Source: Nitrospinae bacterium RIFCSPLOWO2_12_FULL_45_22 (GTDB lineage: Bacteria; 2-12-FULL-45-22). Taken from it: a stretch of DNA of 11,308 nucleotides. Of the stretch, positions 5,955 through 11,308 are shown piece by piece. Made by a program: the position numbers and the translations under genes. The stretch covers positions 1 through 11,308 of the forward strand of contig MHDQ01000312.1 of assembly GCA_001803565.1 (NCBI GenBank), read 5' to 3'. Below the pieces are notes generated by a model that ran no database searches, had not been told where the DNA came from, and was given only the letters and a program-made list of their open reading frames with translations. How positions within the stretch are numbered: position 1 is the stretch's first letter; each line of letters opens with the position of its first letter.

Positions 5955-7785
5955 TCTGCAGGACTTAGATGATTTAAGGGCAGAAATAAAAAAAAGGCCT
6001 CAGGGCAAAGCTATAACTATTGCTGTTTGCAATGGTACGGGTTGCCAGGCGTATGGGTGCGGGAAGGTTACTCAGGCATTTATGGATGAAGTCACAAAAC
6101 ATGGACTGGATGTGGAGATCAAGCCAACGGGTTGCCACGGCTTCTGCCAATCGGGTCCCATTACAGTTATACACCCGGACGGCATCTTCTATCAGAGGAT
6201 AAAACCTGAAGATGTAGGGGAGATCATTTCAGAAACTATCATGAGAAATCGTATCATACAACGTCTCCTCTATGAGGACCCTTTAACCCTTGAGAAAATC
6301 ACCTATGAGAAAGATGTACCCTTTTATAAAAAGCAGATGCGAATAATCTTTGGGAATAACGGATTTATCAATCCCAGAAACATAGATGACTATATCGCCA
6401 TTGGTGGCTATTCGGCCATATCTAAGGTACTCAAAGAGATGGAGCCGGAAGAAGTGATAGGGGAAATAAAAAACTCTGGCTTGCGGGGAAGAGGAGGTGC
6501 TGGTTTTCCTACAGGAGTAAAATGGGAGGTTTGCCGGAACGCAGAAGAGGATCAAAAATACCTTATATGCAATTCTGATGAGGGGGACCCCGGGGCATAT
6601 ATGGACCGTAGTCTTTTAGAAGGGAATCCCCATTCCGTGATAGAGGGAATGCTCATAGGCGCTTATACCATTGGGGCACCGAAGGGCTTTATCTATGTCC
6701 GTCATGAATATCCCCTTGCCGTAAAGAATATTTCCTTTGCTATTTCACAAGCTAGCGAATATGGGTTATTGGGAAAAGACATCCTTGGCCCTTCTTTTAG
6801 TTTTGATATCGAGATTATCAGGGGTGCCGGGGCCTTTATCTGTGGTGAGGAGACTTCACTGATAGCCTCTATTGAAGGGGGTAGGGGGGAGCCGCGGCCC
6901 AGACCTCCATATCCTGCCCAAAAAGGTCTCTGGGGTAAACCGACCAATATCAATAATGTCGAAACCTGGGCCAATATTCCGCTTATCATAGATCGGGGAG
7001 CCGATTGGTATACCCAAATGGGTACTGAAAAAAGTAAAGGGACCAAGATATTTTCCCTGGTAGGTAAAATCAACAATACCGGTCTGATTGAGGTGCCTAT
7101 GGGCATTAGCTTGCGAGAGGTCATCTACGAGATTGGGGGTGGTATTCCCGGGGGTAAGAAATTCAAGGCTATCCAGACTGGAGGTCCTTCTGGTGGCTGT
7201 ATCCCGGCAGCCATGCTCGATCTTCCCATAGATTATGAGGGCTTAACGGCCGCGGGTTCCATTATGGGTTCCGGCGGTTTAGTCGTCATGGATGAAGATA
7301 CCTGTATGGTTGACGTAGCAAAATATTTTCTCAAATTTACTGTCGATGAATCCTGCGGCCTATGCACTCCCTGCCGGGAAGGGATCAAGCAGATGCTTCA
7401 TCTCCTTACCCGAATAACCGAAGGAAAGGGTAAGGAGGGAGATATTGAGCTGCTAGAGGAGCTATGTCAGGCGATAAAGGATGCCTCCCTGTGCGGCTTG
7501 GGGGGGACAGCCCCTAACCCGGTCCTCTCAACACTCCGCTATTTCCCGGAGGAATACCAGGCCCATATCAAAGACAAGAGATGCCCAGCGAAGGTATGCC
7601 GCCCATTAATCCGCTATCAGATAGATGCTGAGAAATGTGTTATCTGTGGCCTATGTATAGAGAGTTGTCCAGAAGGGGCTATTGCAAGCGAAGCAGGCGA
7701 GTCCCCCACTATAAATCTCGATAAATGTATCAAATGTGGTATATGCCTTGATACCTGCCCCTCTGAAGCTATTATAGTGCAATGA
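5938..7785 (+). CDS. nuoF: NuoF/HydB-like NAD(P)H-oxidising flavoprotein with extra iron-sulfur domains
   Basis: This 615-residue subunit is the NAD(P)H and FMN site of a Nuo/Hyd-type complex. Its domains in order are as follows. Residues 20-100 form a thioredoxin-like domain with C31, C36, C66 and C70. Residues 125-350 form the FMN/NADH-binding core, with GLRGRGGAGFPTGVKW and NSDEGDPGAYMDRSLLEGNP. An SLBB domain lies around 365-450. The N3-type [4Fe-4S] site is ESCGLCTPCREG (C473, C476, C479) plus C519. A C-terminal two-[4Fe-4S] ferredoxin has C567-C570-C573-C577 and C597-C600-C603-C607. C549 and C554 (CPAKVC) precede the ferredoxin, as in HydB. This layout is that of HydB/HndC, not respiratory NuoF, which lacks both ends. 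It starts inside the NuoE-like gene after AAGAGG (5928-5933). With CooS nearby, NAD(P) coupling of CO oxidation is inferred. Confidence 0.95.
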   Translation: MQRIYNLQDLDDLRAEIKKRPQGKAITIAVCNGTGCQAYGCGKVTQAFMDEVTKHGLDVEIKPTGCHGFCQSGPITVIHPDGIFYQRIKPEDVGEIISETIMRNRIIQRLLYEDPLTLEKITYEKDVPFYKKQMRIIFGNNGFINPRNIDDYIAIGGYSAISKVLKEMEPEEVIGEIKNSGLRGRGGAGFPTGVKWEVCRNAEEDQKYLICNSDEGDPGAYMDRSLLEGNPHSVIEGMLIGAYTIGAPKGFIYVRHEYPLAVKNISFAISQASEYGLLGKDILGPSFSFDIEIIRGAGAFICGEETSLIASIEGGRGEPRPRPPYPAQKGLWGKPTNINNVETWANIPLIIDRGADWYTQMGTEKSKGTKIFSLVGKINNTGLIEVPMGISLREVIYEIGGGIPGGKKFKAIQTGGPSGGCIPAAMLDLPIDYEGLTAAGSIMGSGGLVVMDEDTCMVDVAKYFLKFTVDESCGLCTPCREGIKQMLHLLTRITEGKGKEGDIELLEELCQAIKDASLCGLGGTAPNPVLSTLRYFPEEYQAHIKDKRCPAKVCRPLIRYQIDAEKCVICGLCIESCPEGAIASEAGESPTINLDKCIKCGICLDTCPSEAIIVQ

Positions 7786-7794
7786 TTATTGATA

Positions 7795-7900
7795 ACCGCA
7801 GAGACGCAAAGGACGCAGAGATATGTAGGTCGTAAGGAGTGAGGAGTTAGTAGTTAACTCCTCACTGCCCACTCCTTACTGAACTTTGCGCCTTTGCGGT
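7795..7900. repeat. Nested palindrome with GCAAAGG-type outer arms
   Basis: The outer arms ACCGCAGAGACGCAAAG (7795-7811) and CTTTGCGCCTTTGCGGT (7884-7900) pair at 15 of 17 positions. Inside is a perfect 12-base hairpin, AGTGAGGAGTTA (7838-7849) with TAACTCCTCACT (7855-7866), and an overlapping alternative, GTAAGGAGTG (7832-7841) with CACTCCTTAC (7870-7879). The inner module 7839-7881 is shared with the element at 2489-2612. It lies 9 bases after the NuoF-like stop and 12 bases before the next ribosome binding site, so it fills most of that gap. Confidence 0.65.
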
Positions 7901-7912
7901 GCATAATTTTTT

Positions 7913-7932
7913 CGAGGAGAGAATAAACCATT
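7913..7932 (+). promoter_or_regulatory. Ribosome binding site pointing to an ATT start codon
   Basis: GAGGAGAG (7914-7921) is followed 8 bases later by ATT (7930-7932), then ATA, AAA and TTG (7939-7941), all in one frame. An in-frame TAA at 7924-7926 blocks any start further upstream. The TTG is 17 bases from the Shine-Dalgarno sequence, which is too far for efficient initiation. Starting at ATT gives the sequence M-I-K-L-I-V-N, the usual opening of this family. Confidence 0.5.
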
Positions 7933-8691
7933 ATAAAATTGATTGTTAATAATCAAGAGATCGAAGCAAAGGAAGATAGTACTCTCTTGCAAGCTGCTTC
8001 TGCCATGGGTATTGTCATCCCTACCCTATGCTTTCATGAAGCATTGGGGCCTCATGGTAGTTGTCGGGTATGTCTGGTAGAGATAGTAAACGGTGCCCGG
8101 CCGGGACTGGTGGCCTCTTGCACCTATCCGGTCGAAGAAGGATTAGTCGTAGAGACCAATAATACTAAAGTTCTAAAAACCAGAAGGATAATGGTTGAAC
8201 TCCTATTAGCCCGCTGTCCTGACTCAACAAAGATTCGGGGACTGGCTAACGATTTAGGCATTGCTGAACCCCGGTTTGATAAAGAAAATGAGAGTTGTAT
8301 CTTATGTGGCTTATGTGTACGGGTTTGTCGAGAGATCGGCATAAACTCGGTGGGGTTCATTCAACGGGGGACCAATAGAGAGGTCACTACCCCCTTCCAG
8401 AAACCTTCAGAGGTCTGCTTGGGTTGCCAGGCCTGTGCATTCCTCTGCCCCACGGGTGCGATAAAGTTTGAAGATGTAGCCGAGGAAAGAAAAGTAGAAA
8501 AATGGAAAACATCCATTAAACTCCAGCGATGTTCTTCCTGCAGCCGGCCCTTCTTCCCTGAGCCATTGCAGCTTTATTTAAAAGAAAAGGAGTTATTAGT
8601 ACCAGAAAATATAGGACTATGTGAAGTATGCCGCCGCAAATCCCTCGGCTCCAGACTGGCCAGCATCCTTAGCCGAAAATCAACGGTATAG
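7930..8691 (+). CDS. NuoG/HydA-N-like iron-sulfur protein without a catalytic domain
   Basis: This 253-residue protein (numbered from ATT 7930; 250 if TTG 7939 is used) matches the N-terminal electron-transfer part of NuoG and [FeFe]-hydrogenase HydA. A plant-type [2Fe-2S] domain has C34-x10-C45-x2-C48 and C64. A short linker ELLLARCPDSTKIRGLA lacks the His-Cys cluster ligands of NuoG. Two [4Fe-4S] motifs follow, C123-C126-C129-C133 and C163-C166-C169-C173. The tail has two CxxC pairs, C201-x2-C204 and C231-x2-C234, resembling a zinc-ribbon or extra cluster site. No H-cluster or molybdopterin domain follows, so it must act as a wiring subunit for another enzyme. CooS is the obvious candidate in this cluster, though HdrA-type partners elsewhere cannot be excluded. 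The gene starts 144 bases after the NuoF-like stop, behind the palindrome at 7795-7900. Confidence 0.88.
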   Translation: MIKLIVNNQEIEAKEDSTLLQAASAMGIVIPTLCFHEALGPHGSCRVCLVEIVNGARPGLVASCTYPVEEGLVVETNNTKVLKTRRIMVELLLARCPDSTKIRGLANDLGIAEPRFDKENESCILCGLCVRVCREIGINSVGFIQRGTNREVTTPFQKPSEVCLGCQACAFLCPTGAIKFEDVAEERKVEKWKTSIKLQRCSSCSRPFFPEPLQLYLKEKELLVPENIGLCEVCRRKSLGSRLASILSRKSTV

Positions 8692-8819
8692 ACTTGTGAA
8701 TTGAAATAAGAGGTGCTGACCCCAAAAAATTGGAGCTGGTTGTACTGTGAAATCTATGATTCCATTAGAAAAGGTTCACTGAATATTTACCGTCACAGTT
8801 CAGCCCTATCGAAAATGAA

Positions 8820-8895
8820 TGTCATTCTGACCGAAGGGAGGAATCTTTATTTACCTCCGGTCTCGGAAAGATTTCTCGCTGCGCTCGAAATGACA
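8820..8895. repeat. Dispersed-type palindrome (TGTCATTCTGA family)
   Basis: The left arm 8820-8848 and right arm 8867-8895 are imperfect inverted copies (TGTCATTCTGACCG against the reverse complement TGTCATTTCGAGCG, and so on). Weaker flanking similarity, CAGTTCAG near 8796-8803 against CTGAACTG at 8902-8909, suggests a longer structure. Sequences of this type, which read as RFFAALRMT-like peptides in one frame, are common non-coding repeats in many bacterial genomes. An open frame through 8713-8928 is therefore not annotated as a gene. The whole gap 8692-8968 holds nothing else that I can support. Confidence 0.6.
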
Positions 8896-8968
8896 AAGAA
8901 CCTGAACTGGTACTATTTACCGAACTGATAATTACTTTTGGCTTGCTATAAGGGATACCATAACGGTT

Positions 8969-9493
8969 ATGGGAAAAGGGCTTATCTTAGTCTTTACTGG
9001 TGATGGTAAGGGAAAGACCACAGCGGCTCTGGGTATGGCCCTGAGGGCTACGGGGCACGGTCTTAGAGTTTTAGTGGTACAGTTTATTAAAGGTAGCCGA
9101 CAATATGGCGAGTTAATAGCAGCCCAAGGATTACCATTATTAGAGATAGTGCCTATGGGCAAGGGCTTTATCAATTTGAGGGCAAAAGAACCCTTACCAG
9201 AAGATAAAGAACTAGCCCAGAAGGCCTGGTCTTTTTGCCAGGAAAAGGTTGGCACAGGCAAATACGACCTGATTATCCTGGACGAGATCAGCTATCTGGT
9301 AAACTGCCACCTGTTGCCCCTGGAAGAGGTATTAGCTCTCTTACGGAATAAACCACCCAATCTCCATCTGGTCCTTACTGGTAGGCAGATGCCCCAGGCT
9401 ATAATAGAAGTAGCTGATCTAGTTACTGAGATGAAAAAGATAAAACATCCCTACGACCAAGGCATTGCCGCCCAACCTGGCATAGAATATTAA
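8969..9493 (+). CDS. cobO: ATP:corrinoid adenosyltransferase, CobO/BtuR type
   Basis: The enzyme transfers the 5'-deoxyadenosyl group of ATP to the cobalt of a reduced corrinoid, making the coenzyme B12 form. The 174-residue protein is typical in length. It has the N-terminal P-loop TGDGKGKTTAALG (10-22), LVVQFIKG (35-42), the LIILDEI strand (101-107) and the family's C-terminal signature HPYDQGIAAQPGIEY (160-174). The ATG at 8969 fits homologues, but the upstream AAGGGA (8950-8955) is 13 bases away, so initiation may be weak. It follows the NuoG-like gene after a 277-base gap containing a palindrome, so co-transcription is uncertain. A link to corrinoid proteins of the Wood-Ljungdahl pathway is possible, but no such gene lies in the window. 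Confidence 0.95.
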   Translation: MGKGLILVFTGDGKGKTTAALGMALRATGHGLRVLVVQFIKGSRQYGELIAAQGLPLLEIVPMGKGFINLRAKEPLPEDKELAQKAWSFCQEKVGTGKYDLIILDEISYLVNCHLLPLEEVLALLRNKPPNLHLVLTGRQMPQAIIEVADLVTEMKKIKHPYDQGIAAQPGIEY

Positions 9494-9527
9494 GGATAAC
9501 GAGGGTTAGAAAAACAAAAATACGCTC

Positions 9528-9549
9528 ATCCTGAGCTTTTTCGAAGGAT
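9528..9549. repeat. Short CCTGAGC...CGAAGG repeat-like sequence
   Basis: ATCCTGAGC, five T bases and CGAAGGAT form a partly self-complementary block with perfect ATCCT/AGGAT ends. It resembles a dispersed intergenic repeat found in many bacterial genomes. It lies 35 bases after the adenosyltransferase stop codon. The rest of 9494-9683 shows no gene and no convincing promoter. Confidence 0.35.
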
Positions 9550-9683
9550 TGGTTGTAACTATAGTGAAAAATATCCACAATATTATGCATAACATCCCAC
9601 TTTGTAGGGGTAACTGAAATAGGGCATTTTTTAACCGTATCTGAAGGCGTAGTTATGAGAATATCAAAGGTAGGTGGAGTTCA

Positions 9684-10853
9684 ATGAGACAAGCTTTCAT
9701 TATTATGCAAATTGGTAATCCCAACTTGGATATAGTTTGTAAAGAGTCTATCGTCCCTGCACTACAGTCGTGCGCCCTTGAACCAAAGCGTGTTGATAAA
9801 CATAATGAGGGTGGTTTGTTAAAAAGTGAAATAGTTGGATTTATAAAATCGTCAGATATTATTGTTGCCGATCTTACCAATGAAAGGCCTAATTGTTACC
9901 TTGAGGTAGGATATGTTATGGGTCTAGACAAATTACGAAATTTAATTCTAACTGCACGAGAAGACCATAATCAGGATAGCCCAAATTATAAAAAGGGAGG
10001 CCCTAAGATTCATTTTGATCTAAGTGGCTATGATATCTTATTTTGGGAGCCAAACAGCCTTAATAAATTTAAAGAAGAACTTGAAAAGCGTGTAAGGCAC
10101 CGGCTAGAAACTTTAGAACTTCGTATGCCTACTTCGGTTTCTCCTTGGGATGAAGAATGGATTTCCCAACAGCAAGATTTAGCTTTCTCGGGGCTAGAAA
10201 GATCCGGTAAATCAGGATTCATGGAAATTCGAATGACTCTACCTGATTCGAAGATTAGTATCGCACACGAAGAACTGCTTCGCATCGCTGAACAAGCACA
10301 AATTTCTACATCCGGTTGGCCCCTTGGAGTTGTTGTTAATAGCGAAGAATATTGTCCAAAATCAACGACAGGTGGTATTGTTGCTGAAATAGATTCTGGA
10401 GGTGGAAGGAGTTATGATTATTGGACTATTCGAAGAGACGGTACATTTTATTTGCTGAAAAGCTTGTTTGAGGATGGGAGGAAACAAGGATATATCTTTT
10501 ACGATATAAGGATAGCTCGGATAACAGAAGCTTTGCTTTACGCTGTTCGTTTTTATTCAGGTTTTAAGGTACCTCCTGATTCTCGCATTTTAATCAGAAT
10601 ACGACATGGGGGACTTAAAGACCGGGTTCTCGGTACTTCGAGAGTAGAAAGAGTCCCCGATTACAACCGTAATTGTAAAGATGATGAAGTATGTACTGAG
10701 GTTGAAACAACTTTTAAGAAAATAGAATCAGATCTAGTGGATCTCGTCCAAAGGTTCACACAGGAACTTTTTGTAATATTTAATTTTTTTAAAGTCAACA
10801 GAAAGGAACTGGAGGATATAGTCAACAATTTCATGGCAGGAAGAGTTACATAA
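9684..10853 (+). CDS. Two-domain protein: deoxyribosyltransferase/TIR-like N-terminus plus conserved C-terminal module
   Basis: This 389-residue protein has no assigned function. Residues 1-145 resemble the nucleoside 2-deoxyribosyltransferase-like/TIR-like nucleotide-binding fold. The strand FIIMQIG opens it, then come SSDIIVADLTNERPNCYLEVGYVMG (written here as SSDIIVADLT and NCYLEVGYVMG, 56-80, with D63 and E74 as likely key residues), NLILTARE (86-93) and FDLSGYDILFW (111-121). Residues about 175-315 form a second module with GWPLGVVV, RSYDYWTIRRDGTFYLLKSL (242-261), DIRIARITEALLYA (274-287) and RIRHGGLKDR (305-314). My recollection is that this module also occurs behind AlbA/Schlafen-type domains. 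The tail (335-389) is helical. There are no signal or membrane segments. The ATG follows AGGTGGAG (9672-9679). The more AT-rich text and the neighbouring antitoxin-like gene suggest an accessory, possibly defence-related locus. Confidence 0.75.
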   Translation: MRQAFIIMQIGNPNLDIVCKESIVPALQSCALEPKRVDKHNEGGLLKSEIVGFIKSSDIIVADLTNERPNCYLEVGYVMGLDKLRNLILTAREDHNQDSPNYKKGGPKIHFDLSGYDILFWEPNSLNKFKEELEKRVRHRLETLELRMPTSVSPWDEEWISQQQDLAFSGLERSGKSGFMEIRMTLPDSKISIAHEELLRIAEQAQISTSGWPLGVVVNSEEYCPKSTTGGIVAEIDSGGGRSYDYWTIRRDGTFYLLKSLFEDGRKQGYIFYDIRIARITEALLYAVRFYSGFKVPPDSRILIRIRHGGLKDRVLGTSRVERVPDYNRNCKDDEVCTEVETTFKKIESDLVDLVQRFTQELFVIFNFFKVNRKELEDIVNNFMAGRVT

Positions 10854-11004
10854 TGTATTTGTGCCATCAGATAACAGCATGTTTGCAGTTTGCTTCGCTT
10901 CCCCAAACGCTTTTCACTTCGCAAAGCCCGGGAACCCTAACCGTTATTGTTCCTGGATCAGGAGGGCAGTTCAACAAGCTTATAGGATAAGGAGGGGAAC
11001 GAGA

Positions 11005-11210
11005 ATGAATCCGCTTTTGCAGCGTATTTCTGTTGATCCAAATGTATGCTTCGGCAAACTCTGCATTCCCGGCACCGAATATGGGTATTTCGGTTCCTTG
11101 ATTTTTTATCCAATAGGATGAGCATTGGGGAAATTCTCGCAGAATATCCTCAACTGACTAAGGAAGATATTCAAGGTGCTATAGCACATGGCGGGGGAAG
11201 GAGGTACTAA
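11005..11210 (+). pseudogene. DUF433 antitoxin-like gene broken by a one-base frameshift
   Basis: DUF433 proteins are small helix-turn-helix-like antitoxins of about 70-80 residues. The first frame from ATG 11005, after an excellent AAGGAGGGG (10989-10997), reads MNPLLQRISVDPNVCFGKLC then IPGT, the classic family opening. It then runs into unrelated sequence and stops at 11121. Reading from about 11077 in the neighbouring frame restores the rest of the family: IWV, FLDFLS, then MSIGEILAEYPQLTKEDIQG and AIAHGG, ending at TAA 11208-11210. Adding one base near 11074-11078 (ACCGA to ACCCGA) would give a continuous protein of 68 residues with the expected GTRIWV junction. It could be a real loss-of-function mutation or a sequencing error in a C run. 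It lies 2 bases before the next gene. Confidence 0.8.
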
Positions 11211-11212
11211 TT

Positions 11213-11308
11213 ATGAAGGCTATTCTTCAAAAGCAGATAGATGAGATGACAGAGGATGAGCTTAAAGAAGTCCTTCGAAGGGATTATCTAAGAAGGCTTA
11301 CTCGTTAC
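11213..11308 (+). CDS. Unrecognised small protein, cut by the window end
   Basis: Thirty-two codons are open to the window edge, starting at ATG 11213 behind a near-perfect AAGGAGGT (11198-11205, spacing 7). The sequence begins MKAILQKQIDEMTEDELKEV and continues with LRRDYLRRLTRY. It is highly charged, probably alpha-helical, and shows no recognisable motif. It follows the broken DUF433 gene with a 2-base gap, and its ribosome binding site lies inside that gene, so the two form an operon. DUF433 partners are usually PIN-like toxins beginning MKILIDENL, which this does not resemble. A second regulatory or antitoxin-like component is possible, but the function is unknown. Confidence 0.65.
   Translation, partial: MKAILQKQIDEMTEDELKEVLRRDYLRRLTRY

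Noticed and set aside
7795-7900. Intrinsic terminator after the NuoF-like gene
   Set aside because: The stems are long and nested, but no T-tract follows the inner hairpins. The T-run at 7907-7912 is offset from the outer stem, so a repeat element is the better description.
8713-8928. Open frame of 71 codons between the NuoG-like gene and the adenosyltransferase
   Set aside because: It runs through an imperfect palindrome of a common dispersed repeat type (RFLAALEMT-like peptide), lacks a good ribosome binding site, and does not resemble a protein family.
10861-11121. Open frame of 86 codons with a GTG start before the DUF433 gene
   Set aside because: The first 48 codons are low-quality sequence without a ribosome binding site. 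The real start is the ATG at 11005 behind AAGGAGGGG, and the frame's end is a product of the frameshift.

Overview
This window comes from an anaerobic bacterium. A monofunctional nickel carbon monoxide dehydrogenase (CooS) is surrounded by its maturation ATPase (CooC), a four-cluster ferredoxin-like electron carrier (CooF type), and a three-gene set of NADH-dehydrogenase-like iron-sulfur and flavin subunits. GC content is moderate, nearly all genes have strong AGGAGG-type ribosome binding sites, and every recognisable gene is on the + strand. The phylum cannot be fixed from the sequence. The gene families fit an acetogen, sulfate reducer or related anaerobe, and the many intergenic palindromes fit a repeat-rich environmental lineage.

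Layout. 1-347 is non-coding, with a good promoter candidate and three palindromic sequences. 348-1535 encodes an Old Yellow Enzyme/2,4-dienoyl-CoA-reductase-type flavoprotein that stops after its iron-sulfur motif and lacks the usual C-terminal FAD/NAD(P) half. Next come cooC (1658-2443), a cooF-like gene (2771-3274) and cooS (3435-5348). They are followed by a NuoE/HydC-like [2Fe-2S] subunit (5496-5954), a NuoF/HydB-like flavoprotein (5938-7785, overlapping its neighbour by 17 bases) and a 253-residue NuoG/HydA-N-like protein (7930-8691). The last of these appears to begin at a rare ATT codon. A corrinoid adenosyltransferase (8969-9493) ends the metabolic part. The right end looks accessory: a two-domain protein with an N-terminal nucleoside-deoxyribosyltransferase/TIR-like fold (9684-10853), a DUF433 antitoxin-like gene broken by a one-base frameshift (11005-11210), and the start of an unrecognised gene cut by the window edge (11213-11308).

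How the genes may work together (inference). CooC loads nickel into CooS, CooS oxidises CO (or reduces CO2), and the CooF-like protein collects the electrons. The NuoE/NuoF/NuoG-like trio has the cofactor layout of the HydC/HydB/HydA-N parts of electron-bifurcating [FeFe]-hydrogenases, but no hydrogenase H-cluster domain is present. The simplest reading is a CO dehydrogenase that exchanges electrons with NAD(P)H, possibly with ferredoxin by flavin bifurcation, with CooS in place of the hydrogenase site. The truncated OYE-type protein may be another electron outlet. No acetyl-CoA synthase, energy-converting hydrogenase or CooA-type regulator is visible here.

The intergenic gaps are unusually long for functionally linked genes, and most hold imperfect palindromes. 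Two of these, with unrelated outer arms, share a 43-base inner module.
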